Assembly: GCA_965661265.1 (NCBI GenBank)
Contig: CBFIDE010000009.1
Span: 1 to 64,000 of the forward strand
Origin: CBFIDE01 sp965661265
GTDB taxonomy: Bacteria; Bacteroidota; Bacteroidia; Flavobacteriales; Schleiferiaceae
Length of the DNA: 64,000 bases
Direction: 5' to 3'
Shown here: positions 8,002 through 15,974 of the stretch, piece after piece
How the letters are laid out: each line of letters opens with the position of its first letter
Numbering within the stretch: the stretch's first letter is position 1
Made by a program: the position numbers and the translations under genes
The notes under the pieces: model-generated
What the model was told of the DNA's origin: nothing
The model's database searches: none
What the model saw: only the letters and a program-made list of their open reading frames with translations

Positions 8002-8976
8002 ATGCTTTCAAATTCGCGTTATAGTGGTTTTATTGTAATAGCTCTAATGGTAATTGCTGCAGCACTTATAGATGCAGTTTTGCCGGGCTTAGGAAAAGCC
8101 ACCTGGGCTTTATTGCTTGGCGCGATTTTAGTCAATGTATTTAAGTCTAGAATAGCTTGGCAATATGGCTTTAAGATAGTTGAAAAACATATTCTTGAGT
8201 TGGGTATTGTCTTATTAGCCTTTGGATTAAATTTTAATAGCCTCAAGGCTTTCAATCCTTCAACCTTAATGATGTTGTCATTTATGGTGGTTGGTATCAT
8301 TGCTCTTTCTACTGTTTTAGCCAAAAGGTTTGGTCTTTCAAAAAGCACAAGTGTTTTAGTAGGTGCAGGTACTGCAATATGTGGTTCGGCAGCCATTGCT
8401 GCGGTATCTCCTTTAATAAAGGCTACAGAAGATGAAACTGCAGCTTCTATTGGTTCCATCAATTTTGTTGGTCTTTTAGGCTTGTTAAGCTTTCCAATAA
8501 TCCTAGCTTGGATGCCTTTAGAAGATCCTGAGGCAGCTCTTTTAATCGGCGGAAGCCTACAGTCTATGGGGCATGTAGTGGGTGCTTCTTTTGCTATATC
8601 CGATACAATTGGTCAAGAAGCGGTTCTGTTTAAGATGGTAAGGATTTTGTTTTTAGTGCCTATTATTCTTTACCTATGGATGGTAAAAAGAAAAAAGGAA
8701 AAAGCGAATGGCTTAGGCGGCTCACTTCCATGGTTCATTATTGCTTTTGCTATCTTTTTGGGATTAGCGCAAATCAATTTTTTTAAAGATAATCTAAACG
8801 CTCCACTTTCTGAATTAGGTGGATGGTTGATTATAGCTGCTATGGTTGCGATTGGAGCTAAAATAAAAATTAAAAAACTACTAAAAATTAGTGGTAAATC
8901 TCTAAAGCTAGCCTTTGTGCTTTATATGGTTCAGATTGTTTTTCTCTCAAGTTTTATTTATCTGACGTCTTCTTAG
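8002..8976 (+). CDS. YeiH/UPF0324 family putative sulfate exporter
   Basis: A 324-residue integral membrane protein with about ten hydrophobic segments. Family landmarks are WALLLGAILVNVF, GIVLLAFGLNFN, GAGTAICGSAAIAAVSPLIKA and GSLQSMGHVVGASFAIS. These identify the YeiH/UPF0324 family of inner-membrane transporters, annotated as putative sulfate exporters on thin evidence. The start could be 7987 or 8002; 8002 is preferred because a TATATTTG box lies between them. The 3' end overlaps the convergent DUF6132 gene by 23 bases. Confidence 0.82.
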   Translation: MLSNSRYSGFIVIALMVIAAALIDAVLPGLGKATWALLLGAILVNVFKSRIAWQYGFKIVEKHILELGIVLLAFGLNFNSLKAFNPSTLMMLSFMVVGIIALSTVLAKRFGLSKSTSVLVGAGTAICGSAAIAAVSPLIKATEDETAASIGSINFVGLLGLLSFPIILAWMPLEDPEAALLIGGSLQSMGHVVGASFAISDTIGQEAVLFKMVRILFLVPIILYLWMVKRKKEKANGLGGSLPWFIIAFAIFLGLAQINFFKDNLNAPLSELGGWLIIAAMVAIGAKIKIKKLLKISGKSLKLAFVLYMVQIVFLSSFIYLTSS

Positions 8977-9184
8977 TTTTTCGGCTAATTTGATCATGTA
9001 GCATATCACCTAAAAGTCCACCCATTAATATACCGTAAAGACTTGTTCTCCACCAAGAGGAAGTAATGGTACATCCATTTACGCATCCATAAAAATACCA
9101 ATAGGCATAGCCAATTGCTAATCCTAAAATTGAGCTTCCTAGGATAATCAAAATTCGTTTTTTTGGCCAGCTATTACTTTTCAT
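8954..9184 (-). CDS. DUF6132-family small membrane protein
   Basis: A 76-residue protein with two membrane segments: IILGSSILGLAIGYAYWYF and LYGILMGGLLGDML. Between them is a cysteine-containing loop, YGCVNGCTITSSWW, characteristic of DUF6132. The function is unknown; the paired Cys suggest a redox or metal role. Its start overlaps the end of the upstream gene by 11 bases, so the two small proteins are co-translated. In relatives such proteins often sit near rhodanese or YgaP-like genes (from memory). Confidence 0.7.
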   Translation of the reverse strand: MKSNSWPKKRILIILGSSILGLAIGYAYWYFYGCVNGCTITSSWWRTSLYGILMGGLLGDMLHDQISRKTKKTSDK

Positions 9185-9383
9185 AAGGGCTACAATAGTC
9201 AGAAGAACACCTTTGCTTTCTAAATAATTGATATAAAAATACTGCAGCTATGGCTAAAAGCCAATAGGTTGAGCTTAGAAAAGCCTCAATTAAAAGACTT
9301 ACTCCAATAATGAATCTTAATAATTGAAGGATATAGAAGTTTCTATTCCACCAGATATATTTCCAATTTAATCTTTGTTGCAT
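9174..9383 (-). CDS. Small YgaP/DUF2892-like membrane protein
   Basis: A 69-residue protein starting at the ATG at 9383; a TTG at 9389 is in frame but belongs to the promoter box TACCTTTG. It has a W-rich N-terminus (WKYIWWNRNFYILQ), two membrane segments and a tail with two cysteines (KQRCSSDYCSPYEK). It resembles the DUF2892/YgaP-like membrane stubs associated with sulfur transfer, but lacks a rhodanese domain. It is translated with the DUF6132 gene. Function unknown. Confidence 0.6.
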   Translation of the reverse strand: MQQRLNWKYIWWNRNFYILQLLRFIIGVSLLIEAFLSSTYWLLAIAAVFLYQLFRKQRCSSDYCSPYEK

Positions 9384-9386
9384 ATG

Positions 9387-9394
9387 CAAAGGTA
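9387..9394 (-). promoter_or_regulatory. Putative -7 box (TACCTTTG)
   Basis: The minus strand reads TACCTTTG, 3 bases before the ATG at 9383. Transcription would begin about at the start codon, giving a leaderless message. Confidence 0.5.
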
Positions 9395-9428
9395 GTTATC
9401 CTTTTAAGGATTGATGTTTTTTTTGGAG

Positions 9429-9914
9429 CTACTTTGATAAAAGTGCTCTTATATCCTTCCTTATTTCCGATGGCTTAGTTTGAGGAGAGTATCTTTTAAT
9501 CGTTTTGCCTTCTTGGTCTACTAAAAACTTTGTGAAATTCCATTTAATTGCACTTCCTAAGAATCCTGAGGTTTTAGATTTTAAATATTTAAAGACAGAA
9601 TTTGTATTTCTTCCGTTGACATCTGAGAGAGCCATAAGTGGAAAGCTTACTCCATGATTAATCCTACAAGCTTCTTCTACGGTATCATTTGTTTCAGGCT
9701 CTTGTCCTAAGAATTGGTTGCAAGGAAATCCTAATAATTGAAAGCCAGAATCTTTAAATTCTTGATGCAACTTTTCCAAGCCATCAAATTGTGGAGCTAG
9801 GCCACATTTAGTAGCCGTATTCACTATTAAGAGAGCCTTTCCTTGGAATTGACTCATTTCAACTTCTTCTCCTTTTGGGTTTTTAGCTTTTAAGCTATAA
9901 AACTTAGAACTCAT
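9429..9914 (-). CDS. Glutathione peroxidase-family thiol peroxidase
   Basis: A 161-residue cytoplasmic peroxidase of normal length for the family. The catalytic Cys37 lies in NTATKCGLAPQ. The conserved Gln (GFPCNQF) and Trp (IKWNFTKFLVD) of the catalytic site are both present. Bacterial members usually reduce peroxides using thioredoxin rather than glutathione. There is no selenocysteine codon. It lies alone between two minus-strand groups, and no promoter box is obvious. Confidence 0.92.
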   Translation of the reverse strand: MSSKFYSLKAKNPKGEEVEMSQFQGKALLIVNTATKCGLAPQFDGLEKLHQEFKDSGFQLLGFPCNQFLGQEPETNDTVEEACRINHGVSFPLMALSDVNGRNTNSVFKYLKSKTSGFLGSAIKWNFTKFLVDQEGKTIKRYSPQTKPSEIRKDIRALLSK

Positions 9915-9973
9915 GTTTTAATCTTTCTAAGAAAGACAATGAAGTTTTAGGATTGTTCACGCTAATATGCTGC

Positions 9974-10123
9974 TTATTTGAGGCGTCCCTTTTCCTTTAA
10001 ACTTTGATTTAGTATCCATTCGATTTGACCATTAGAGCTTCTGAATTCATCAGCAGCCCATTTTTCTATAGCCTTCATGATTTTAGGGTCAATTCTTAGA
10101 GCAAATGCCTTTTTAGCCGCCAT
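9974..10123 (-). CDS. Arc-type ribbon-helix-helix DNA-binding protein
   Basis: A 49-residue protein, MAAKKAFALRIDPKIMKAIE and on to NGQIEWILNQSLKEKGRLK. It has the ribbon-helix-helix pattern of small Arc-like regulators: a short basic strand (KKAFALRID), helix 1 (KIMKAIEKWAADEF), the turn RSSNGQ and helix 2 (IEWILNQSL). Such proteins dimerise and bind DNA through the strand. It overlaps the end of the upstream membrane-protein gene by 11 bases and is the last gene of the SPFH operon. It is a natural candidate to bind the dyad at 11479-11501; that is inference. Confidence 0.85.
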   Translation of the reverse strand: MAAKKAFALRIDPKIMKAIEKWAADEFRSSNGQIEWILNQSLKEKGRLK

Positions 10124-10622
10124 TATTTATCTCTTTATTTATGGCTTCAACAGACTGTTGCCATAAAGATGATTTTTCAATACCCAAATTATAAAGTTTA
10201 GAATATTTAGTTCTTATCTCTAAAGCATGGCCAAGCTTGAGGGCATAATAATGATGTCCAGAAAGATTGGTGTGATAGCCTAAACCTTTGGAAAAGCTAA
10301 GGTTATAGGGTATTATTTTGATGCTCTCAATACTTCCAATAGGAATCTTTTTTGTCTTGAAGTTTATAGGCTTCATTTGAAATTCAATTCCTTTTGAGTT
10401 CATTTTCACGAATAATTTCATGTCAAGAGCCAGGCCTAAAATTACTGCACTAATGAGGATCATAAAAATGCTTACCAGAGCCTCTTTGTTACTTAATGGA
10501 TCTTCCCAATCAAAAGCTCCGCTGTGAATGAGCAGAGCAACAGGAATGGTAAAGATGGAAACTCCTATGGCGTAAGCAAAGTGAGTCTTCATCATTTTTT
10601 GTTCTGATCTAACTATTCTCAT
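10113..10622 (-). CDS. Membrane protein with PH-like C-terminal domain
   Basis: A 169-residue protein. It has two membrane helices (FAYAIGVSIFTIPVALLIH and ALVSIFMILISAVILGLAL), then a soluble beta domain with FQMKPINFKTKKIPIGSI, GHHYYALKLGHALEIRT and YNLGIEKSS. The beta domain looks like the bacterial PH-type domains found after paired membrane helices, but the match is by pattern only. It lies 5 bases after the SPFH gene and overlaps the ribbon-helix-helix gene, so all three are one transcript. Function unknown. Confidence 0.6.
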   Translation of the reverse strand: MRIVRSEQKMMKTHFAYAIGVSIFTIPVALLIHSGAFDWEDPLSNKEALVSIFMILISAVILGLALDMKLFVKMNSKGIEFQMKPINFKTKKIPIGSIESIKIIPYNLSFSKGLGYHTNLSGHHYYALKLGHALEIRTKYSKLYNLGIEKSSLWQQSVEAINKEINNGG

Positions 10623-10627
10623 ATTAT

Positions 10628-11473
10628 TTAGTTGTACAGCGTTCCAGTATTTACTATTGGCTGAGCATTTTTATCTCCACAAAGAACCACCATTAAGTTG
10701 CTTACCATACTCGCTTTTCTTTCAGTATCCATGTCAATAATATCCTTCTTGCTCAGCTCATCCAGAGCTAATTCAACCATACCAACGGCACCTTCAACAA
10801 TTTTAAGCCTTGCAGCAACTATTGCTGTTGCTTGTTGTCTTTGTAGCATCGCTCCGGCAATTTCAGAAGCATAGGCAAGGTGTGAAATACGAGCTTCAAT
10901 AACTTCAATTCCAGCAATATCTAGGCGATCTTGCATTTCTTGCTCCAATTCTTTATTAATATCTTCTAAGCCCGATCTCAAGGTGATTTCTTTCCCAAAA
11001 TCGTCAAAATTATCATAAGGGTATGTGCTAGCCAGTTTTCTTACAGCTGTTTCCGATTGTATGCTTACAAACTCCTCAAAATTATCAACTTCAAAGGCCG
11101 CCTTATAAGTGTCCTTAACCTTCCAAACTACTACTACACCTATCATAATAGGGTTTCCTAAGAAGTCATTTACTTTAATAGGCTTGCTATCCATATTTCT
11201 TGCGCGCAATGAGATTTTTTCCTTCTTATAAAAAGGGTTTGCATAGAAGAACCCATTAGCCTTAACAGTGCCCTTATATTTTCCGAAAAGCGTTAAAACA
11301 GCTGATTTGTTAGGCGCAACTACAAAGAAACCGAGGATGTAGGTGATTAAAACAGGAATCATTATCAAAGCAAGTAATTGCTTTTGACTTAAAAAGTAGA
11401 TCGTTAAACCTAAGAGAGAAAAGAAAATAAATAAAAAGAGATAACCTGATTTGACTTTATTGTTGGATTCCAT
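10628..11473 (-). CDS. SPFH (band 7/stomatin-like) membrane protein
   Basis: A 281-residue protein. Two N-terminal membrane helices are followed by the SPFH domain: VVAPNKSAVLTLFGKYKGTV, then MIGVVVVWKVKDTYKAAFEVDNFEEFV, AVRKLAS and IEVIEARISHLAYASEIAGAMLQRQQA. The C-terminal helix is Ala/Glu-rich, as in stomatin-type scaffolds, which form ring or cage oligomers on the membrane and often hold a protease or transporter. No NfeD-type partner is adjacent; the partners are instead a PH-like membrane protein and an Arc-type DNA-binding protein. A perfect dyad lies 6 bases before its start codon. Confidence 0.85.
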   Translation of the reverse strand: MESNNKVKSGYLFLFIFFSLLGLTIYFLSQKQLLALIMIPVLITYILGFFVVAPNKSAVLTLFGKYKGTVKANGFFYANPFYKKEKISLRARNMDSKPIKVNDFLGNPIMIGVVVVWKVKDTYKAAFEVDNFEEFVSIQSETAVRKLASTYPYDNFDDFGKEITLRSGLEDINKELEQEMQDRLDIAGIEVIEARISHLAYASEIAGAMLQRQQATAIVAARLKIVEGAVGMVELALDELSKKDIIDMDTERKASMVSNLMVVLCGDKNAQPIVNTGTLYN

Positions 11474-11478
11474 GATAG

Positions 11479-11501
11479 TGTGATATTAAAATAATATCAC
11501 A
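11479..11501 (-). promoter_or_regulatory. 23-bp perfect dyad operator before the SPFH operon
   Basis: Half-sites TGTGATATTA (11479-11488) and TAATATCACA (11492-11501) are perfect inverted copies around a 3-bp AAA spacer. It is 6 bases upstream of the SPFH ATG and lacks a T-run, so it reads as a protein-binding site rather than a terminator. The operon's own Arc-type protein or a GntR-like repressor could bind it. Confidence 0.7.
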
Positions 11502-11538
11502 ATAATACCATTTATTTTCGAAAAAATCAAAAGCTTAC

Positions 11539-11568
11539 TTGCGTACAATAATTCTTACACTATATTTG
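11539..11568 (+). promoter_or_regulatory. yceI promoter (TTG / TATATTTG)
   Basis: A -33 TTG (11539-11541) and -7 TATATTTG (11561-11568) are separated by 19 bases, the Bacteroidota primary sigma pattern. The transcript start would be near 11574, at the edge of the putative operator. Confidence 0.78.
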
Positions 11569-11573
11569 CATCA

Positions 11574-11591
11574 ATGTTTAAACGTTAAATT
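11574..11591 (+). promoter_or_regulatory. Putative MarR operator at the yceI transcript start
   Basis: ATGTTTAAACGTTAAATT sits just after the -7 box, centred on the palindrome GTTTAAAC. The same 18 bases, with two differences, occur upstream of the marR gene at 35803-35820. A repressor bound here would block transcription of yceI. Confidence 0.6.
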
Positions 11592-11602
11592 AAAAAAATC
11601 AA

Positions 11603-12277
11603 ATGAAATTAAATAAATTTTTCATCGTTGCAGGTTTAGGTTTAGCCGCTGTAGCATGTAGTAATGCTCCTGAAGTAGCAGTAGAAGCTAAGGACGAAAA
11701 GGAAGTAGAAGTTGCTGAAGTTGTTGCCTCAGAGTATGTTGTAGCTGCAGACGCTAATACAGTTAATTGGACAGGTTTTAAGACTTATTCTGATGGTTCT
11801 CATAGTGGTACTATCAATGTTTCTGAAGGTAAGTTTATGGCAGAAGGCGATCAACTTATTGGCGGTGAGTTTACAATTGATATGAACTCTATTCAGTGTA
11901 TCGATCTTGCAGAGAACAAGGAGTATCATGATAAGTTAGTAGGACACTTAAGAAGTGGAGATTTCTTCTTAGTAGATTCTTTCCAAACAGCCACTTTTGT
12001 TATAACTGATCTTGTAGCAGCTGAAGATGCTGAAGCTGGAACCACTCATAATGTAAGCGGAAACTTAACGCTTAGAGGCGTAACTAAGAATATTTCTTTC
12101 CCTGCAAGTGTAATGACTACTGAAGGAATGATAGAATTTAATGCACCTGAGTTTGTGATCAACAGAACAGACTGGGGAGTTAATTTCCACGCAACTAGTC
12201 TTGCAGGAGCTGCAAAAGACCAGCTAATTGATGATAATATCAAATTAAGCATGAATCTTAAAGCTGCCAAAGCTTAA
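11603..12277 (+). CDS. YceI-family lipoprotein
   Basis: A 224-residue lipoprotein: signal peptide with cysteine at residue 19 (LGLAAVACSN), then a Glu/Val-rich linker and a YceI domain. Domain marks are VNWTGFKTYSDGSHSGTINVSEGKF, GGEFTIDMNSIQC and HNVSGNLTLRGVTKNISFP. YceI proteins form an extended beta barrel that binds long isoprenoid-type lipids in the periplasm. It stands alone, with its own promoter and terminator. The 5' leader carries an element that also precedes the MarR-type gene at 35.8 kb, which suggests control by that regulator. Confidence 0.9.
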   Translation: MKLNKFFIVAGLGLAAVACSNAPEVAVEAKDEKEVEVAEVVASEYVVAADANTVNWTGFKTYSDGSHSGTINVSEGKFMAEGDQLIGGEFTIDMNSIQCIDLAENKEYHDKLVGHLRSGDFFLVDSFQTATFVITDLVAAEDAEAGTTHNVSGNLTLRGVTKNISFPASVMTTEGMIEFNAPEFVINRTDWGVNFHATSLAGAAKDQLIDDNIKLSMNLKAAKA

Positions 12278-12305
12278 AAACTAGGGTTTTTGGTTTAGTT
12301 TATGC

Positions 12306-12340
12306 AAGCCGCTTGGTCTTTGGGTCAAGCGGCTTTCTTG
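12306..12340 (+). terminator. Hairpin terminator after yceI
   Basis: AAGCCGCTTG (12306-12315) and CAAGCGGCTT (12326-12335) form a perfect 10-bp stem, followed by a weak T-rich tail (TCTTGT). Confidence 0.7.
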
Positions 12341-12369
12341 TACCTTATAGTTTAAGAAATTATGGAACT

Positions 12370-13053
12370 ATGGGCATTACAATTAAAGATTGGTCTTCTG
12401 CGGATAGGCCACGAGAAAAGTTGGTTAGTAAAGGAAGGTTAGCCATGACAGAAGCGGAGCTTTTGGCGATACTTTTAGGAACGGGCTATAAGAGCGTATC
12501 GGCTTTAAGCCTTGCAAAGGATATTCTATCTAAGAATGAAAACAGCTTGGCTAATTTGGCAAAATTAGAAATAGAAGACTTCCTTGAGTTTAAAGGAATT
12601 GGCCAAGCAAAAGCAGTGGGTTTAATTGCAATGTTGGAATTAGGTAGACGTCAAAATAAGTTAAGTCCAAAGTCTCTTAAGAGGGTAAGTTCAAGCCAAG
12701 AAGTATATGAGCATATGTATCCCTACCTTAAAGATTTGAATCACGAGGAGTTTTGGGCCATTCACTTAAATGCTTCTAATTCTATAATTGAAGCCCAAAA
12801 AATGAGTTCTGGTGGGTTAACCGGTACAATGGCAGATGTTAGAATGATTTTTAATTTAGCACTAAAGAAGAAGGCAACAGCCCTGATAGTGGCGCATAAT
12901 CATCCATCAGGAAACAATACTCCATCAGAAGCCGATAAAAGATTAACCAAAAAGTTGAAAGATGCGGGGGATATTTTAGATATTCCCCTACTAGATCACA
13001 TCATATTTGCAGATTCAGTTTATTTTAGCTTTGCCGATGAAGGTCTTCTATAG
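12370..13053 (+). CDS. radC: RadC-family JAB-domain protein
   Basis: A 227-residue RadC protein starting at the ATG at 12370 (MGITIKDWSSADRPREKL); the frame continues upstream to 12313, but that part lies in the terminator. The N-terminal helix-hairpin-helix region reads LEFKGIGQAKAVGLIA. The C-terminal JAB/MPN metal-binding motif is VAHNHPSGNNTPSEAD, with a conserved Glu upstream (SIIEAQ). RadC was named for DNA repair, but its role is now doubted. It is the first gene of a co-directional group with the deacetylase, acetyltransferase and yjjG genes. Confidence 0.92.
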   Translation: MGITIKDWSSADRPREKLVSKGRLAMTEAELLAILLGTGYKSVSALSLAKDILSKNENSLANLAKLEIEDFLEFKGIGQAKAVGLIAMLELGRRQNKLSPKSLKRVSSSQEVYEHMYPYLKDLNHEEFWAIHLNASNSIIEAQKMSSGGLTGTMADVRMIFNLALKKKATALIVAHNHPSGNNTPSEADKRLTKKLKDAGDILDIPLLDHIIFADSVYFSFADEGLL

Positions 13054-13067
13054 ATTTGAAGAATACT

Positions 13068-14381
13068 ATGCTGATTTATACCGAAAAAACTAGTCCAAGA
13101 CTCAACTATACTTTAAAGCTCTTTTTTAAAGAACTTTTAGGGCTGGATTATAAAGTGTGCACCAATCTCGAGGAGTTTTTAAGCTTTGAGGCTGAAAAAC
13201 TGTGTTATACTAAAAGCCCTATTAAAGGGGTTGATTGCTATTTGCAAGCCTCTAATCTTTTGTTTGAGACGGATATTTTTGATCAGGAAATACAAAAATC
13301 AAAATTGGATACTGTTCCTATTTTCTTTTTGACCAATAATAAAAACTCAATTCTTCCATTTGATGCCTTGGCAGCAGGGTTTTATTTGGTAAGTAGATAT
13401 GAAGAGTATATTCCATTTATTGCAGATGAGCATGGAAGATTTCCAGCCAAAGAAAGCTTGCAATTTAAGTTAGGTGCCTTAAAGACCCCGCTAGTAAATG
13501 TTTACACTAGAATGCTTAAGAATGAGCTTCTCAAAATTTATCCAAACTTAAAGTTTGATGAACCTAGATATAGTTTTAACGCCACAGTAGATATTGATCA
13601 TGCAAGTGCTTTTAAAGGGAAAGGTCTTTTTAGAACGCTATTTGGTTTTATGAATGATTTGGTACAATTAGACCTAACAGAATTTATTGAACGCTTTAAG
13701 GCTGTATTTGGAATTTCGGATGATCCTTTTGAGAATTTTTGGTACGTGAAAGGCTTACAAGAGAAGTATAATTTTAATTGTATCTATTTCTGTTTGTTCA
13801 CAAATTTTGGACAGTATGATAGAAGCTTAACAATGCATAGCGATCGTCTAAAGCTTTATATCAAAGGAATAAGTGACTTTTGTGAAGTAGGAATTCACCC
13901 TAGTTATAAGTCTAATTCCAGTGTTGAGCTATTAGAGAAAGAGAAGAAGACACTTGAAGAGACTTTAAGAAAAGATGTAAATAAAAGTAGGCAGCACTTT
14001 TTGAAACTTAGTTTTCCAGAGACCTACCGGAATTTGATTGATTTAGAAATAACACATGATTATACCATGGGTTATGCAGAGTTGTCTGGCTTTAGAGCGG
14101 GCCTTTGTACTCCATTTAACTTTTATGATCTAGAATTAGAAGTAGAAACCTTATTAAGAATACATCCTTTTCCTTTTATGGATGGGACTTATATATATTA
14201 TCAAAAAAAGACAGCTGCTGAAGCTTTATTAGAGATTAAGTCTTATATCAAGCTTTATAAAGAATTTGGTGGAGAGTTTATACCGGTTTGGCATAATAGG
14301 CTTTTTAGTGAAAAGCAGCAGGAATGGAAGTCATGGAATTGGGTATTTGAAGAAATGGTTAAAGAGGCAGTAAGTGATTAA
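13068..14381 (+). CDS. DUF7033 / polysaccharide deacetylase-family protein
   Basis: A 437-residue protein starting at the ATG at 13068 (MLIYTEKTSPRLNYTLKLFF); a TTG at 13056 is also in frame. The N-terminal half matches the DUF7033 domain seen before deacetylase modules (PFDALAAGFYLVSRYEEY). The C-terminal half has the deacetylase-type motifs TVDIDHA, VGIHPSY and VWHN. Such proteins are expected to remove acyl groups from cell-surface glycans, but the substrate is unknown. A paralogue lies at 50280-51569 in the polysaccharide block. Its stop overlaps the next gene by 8 bases. Confidence 0.78.
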   Translation: MLIYTEKTSPRLNYTLKLFFKELLGLDYKVCTNLEEFLSFEAEKLCYTKSPIKGVDCYLQASNLLFETDIFDQEIQKSKLDTVPIFFLTNNKNSILPFDALAAGFYLVSRYEEYIPFIADEHGRFPAKESLQFKLGALKTPLVNVYTRMLKNELLKIYPNLKFDEPRYSFNATVDIDHASAFKGKGLFRTLFGFMNDLVQLDLTEFIERFKAVFGISDDPFENFWYVKGLQEKYNFNCIYFCLFTNFGQYDRSLTMHSDRLKLYIKGISDFCEVGIHPSYKSNSSVELLEKEKKTLEETLRKDVNKSRQHFLKLSFPETYRNLIDLEITHDYTMGYAELSGFRAGLCTPFNFYDLELEVETLLRIHPFPFMDGTYIYYQKKTAAEALLEIKSYIKLYKEFGGEFIPVWHNRLFSEKQQEWKSWNWVFEEMVKEAVSD

Positions 14382-15285
14382 ATACGTTGAAAATCATTTT
14401 TTAGATAAGGTGAAGTATGATTTATGCGTGCAGTTAGATCATCTAGCTCTGCCCTATGCAGAAAGCTGGTACTTAGACATACTCTGTAATGATTGGGATT
14501 GCCTTGTGCTGAATGACTATGATGCTGTTTGGCCATTGCCAAAGAGAAATAAATTTGGCCTCAAATACTTTTACAGACCTTTTGGGATTCAACAATTAGG
14601 CATATTCTCTAAAACAGATTTGACTCAAGAAGAAATAGATTCTTTTATTCTCCATTTGATCAAAAACTGTAAGTATGCCGATTTATTCTTAAATGAATTT
14701 CAAAAACCAAGAGGCAAGAATTTATCGATATCTAAGCAAAGAAATATAGTTCTCAATTTAAACCGATCTTACGAGGAGGTGTATCAATCGTACTCCTCTA
14801 ATCATAAGAGGAATATTAAAAAGTCGCAGAAGAACAAGCTAAGTATTTTTGAAAGAGACGGCCCAAAAGCAATCTTAGAACTCTTTAAGAATAATAAAGG
14901 AGGAGATCTAAACTTAAAATCTGAGTTCTATCAAAACTTTGAGCAATTAATGTATACCTCCATTCACAAGAATAAAGGAGAAATTTGGTCTGTTTATGGT
15001 GGTCCAAACCTTCTTTTAGCAGCAGCATTCTTTATTAAAACAAAGAAGAGAACTGTAATGCTATTTAGCGCTCAAAGTGCTATTGGTAAGGAAATGGGTG
15101 CCTTGTTTTACCTACTGAATGAGTATATCATTATAAATTCAAATAAGATAGAATTCTTAGATTTTGAAGGCAGTAATACTGATAGCTTAGCGCGATTCTA
15201 TACCGGCTTTGGAGCAGAAGAAAGGGACTATTACAGAATGAGGTATGATCAGTTTGGTGGTATTTTATCAAAACTGAAGTCATGA
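14374..15285 (+). CDS. FemAB/GNAT-like acyltransferase
   Basis: A 303-residue protein starting at GTG, with the start fixed by its 8-base overlap with the upstream gene. The fold pattern is that of the FemAB-like branch of GNAT transferases: YSSNHKRNIKKSQKNK (a typical basic substrate-binding turn), LLLAAAFFIKTKKRTVMLFSA and LDFEGSNTDSLARFYTGFGAE. Members transfer an aminoacyl or acyl group to cell-wall or capsule substrates. Its close coupling to a deacetylase-like gene suggests the two act on the same surface glycan. Substrate unknown. Confidence 0.72.
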   Translation: MIKYVENHFLDKVKYDLCVQLDHLALPYAESWYLDILCNDWDCLVLNDYDAVWPLPKRNKFGLKYFYRPFGIQQLGIFSKTDLTQEEIDSFILHLIKNCKYADLFLNEFQKPRGKNLSISKQRNIVLNLNRSYEEVYQSYSSNHKRNIKKSQKNKLSIFERDGPKAILELFKNNKGGDLNLKSEFYQNFEQLMYTSIHKNKGEIWSVYGGPNLLLAAAFFIKTKKRTVMLFSAQSAIGKEMGALFYLLNEYIIINSNKIEFLDFEGSNTDSLARFYTGFGAEERDYYRMRYDQFGGILSKLKS

Positions 15286-15974
15286 ATTATAAGCATGTAT
15301 TTTTTGATTTAGACCACACGCTATGGGATTTTAGATATAATAGTAAGGAGGCATTAAACGAACTTTATTTAAAGCATAATCTCAAGGATCAACTAAAAGC
15401 AGAATTTGAAGACTTCTTTAATACCTATCAAAAAGTCAATGATAAATTATGGATCGCTTATGGCTTGCATAAGGTAACCAAAGAGGATATGCGAGTTTTA
15501 AGATTTCAAGAATGTTTTAAGGAATACGCTCTTGTTAATCCCGAGCTTAGCGCTAAAGTTGATAAAGAGTACTTAGAAATTACGCCTTATAAAACAAAGC
15601 TGATAGATGGCGCTAAGGAAGTTTTAGATTATCTAAGTAGTAATTACGAACTACATATTATTACCAATGGTTTTATAGACTCTCAGGCCATTAAGCTCAG
15701 AAGTAGTGGTATCAGAGACTATTTTCAGAAGGTTGTAAGTTCTGAGGAGGTAGGAGTGAACAAACCAAGAGCAAAGATTTTTATAGAGTCCTTAAATCGA
15801 GCGAAAGCGAAAAGAAAAGAATCTATAATGGTAGGTGATAATTTATATACGGACATACTTGGAGCCAAAAACTGCGGTATTGACCAGGTCTTTTATAACC
15901 CTGAAAACATAGCACATACTGAAAGTCCTAGCTTTGAAATAGCCAGATTAACGGAGATTAAAGAATTTCTTTAA
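15282..15974 (+). CDS. yjjG: YjjG-type HAD nucleotidase
   Basis: A 230-residue HAD phosphatase. Motif I is FFDLDHTLWDF, motif II is HIITNGF, the conserved Lys is in NKPRAK and motif III/IV is MVGDNLYTDILGAKNCGI. DHTLWDF marks the YjjG branch, which dephosphorylates non-canonical pyrimidine nucleotides in the cytoplasm. It overlaps the upstream gene by 4 bases. Its end overlaps the convergent small gene by 17 bases. Confidence 0.88.
   Translation: MNYKHVFFDLDHTLWDFRYNSKEALNELYLKHNLKDQLKAEFEDFFNTYQKVNDKLWIAYGLHKVTKEDMRVLRFQECFKEYALVNPELSAKVDKEYLEITPYKTKLIDGAKEVLDYLSSNYELHIITNGFIDSQAIKLRSSGIRDYFQKVVSSEEVGVNKPRAKIFIESLNRAKAKRKESIMVGDNLYTDILGAKNCGIDQVFYNPENIAHTESPSFEIARLTEIKEFL

Noticed and set aside
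7889..8011. N-terminal extension of the lipid A deacylase frame
   Set aside because: The signal peptide begins at the ATG at 7888, with a TACATTTG box just upstream; the extension overlaps the divergent promoter.
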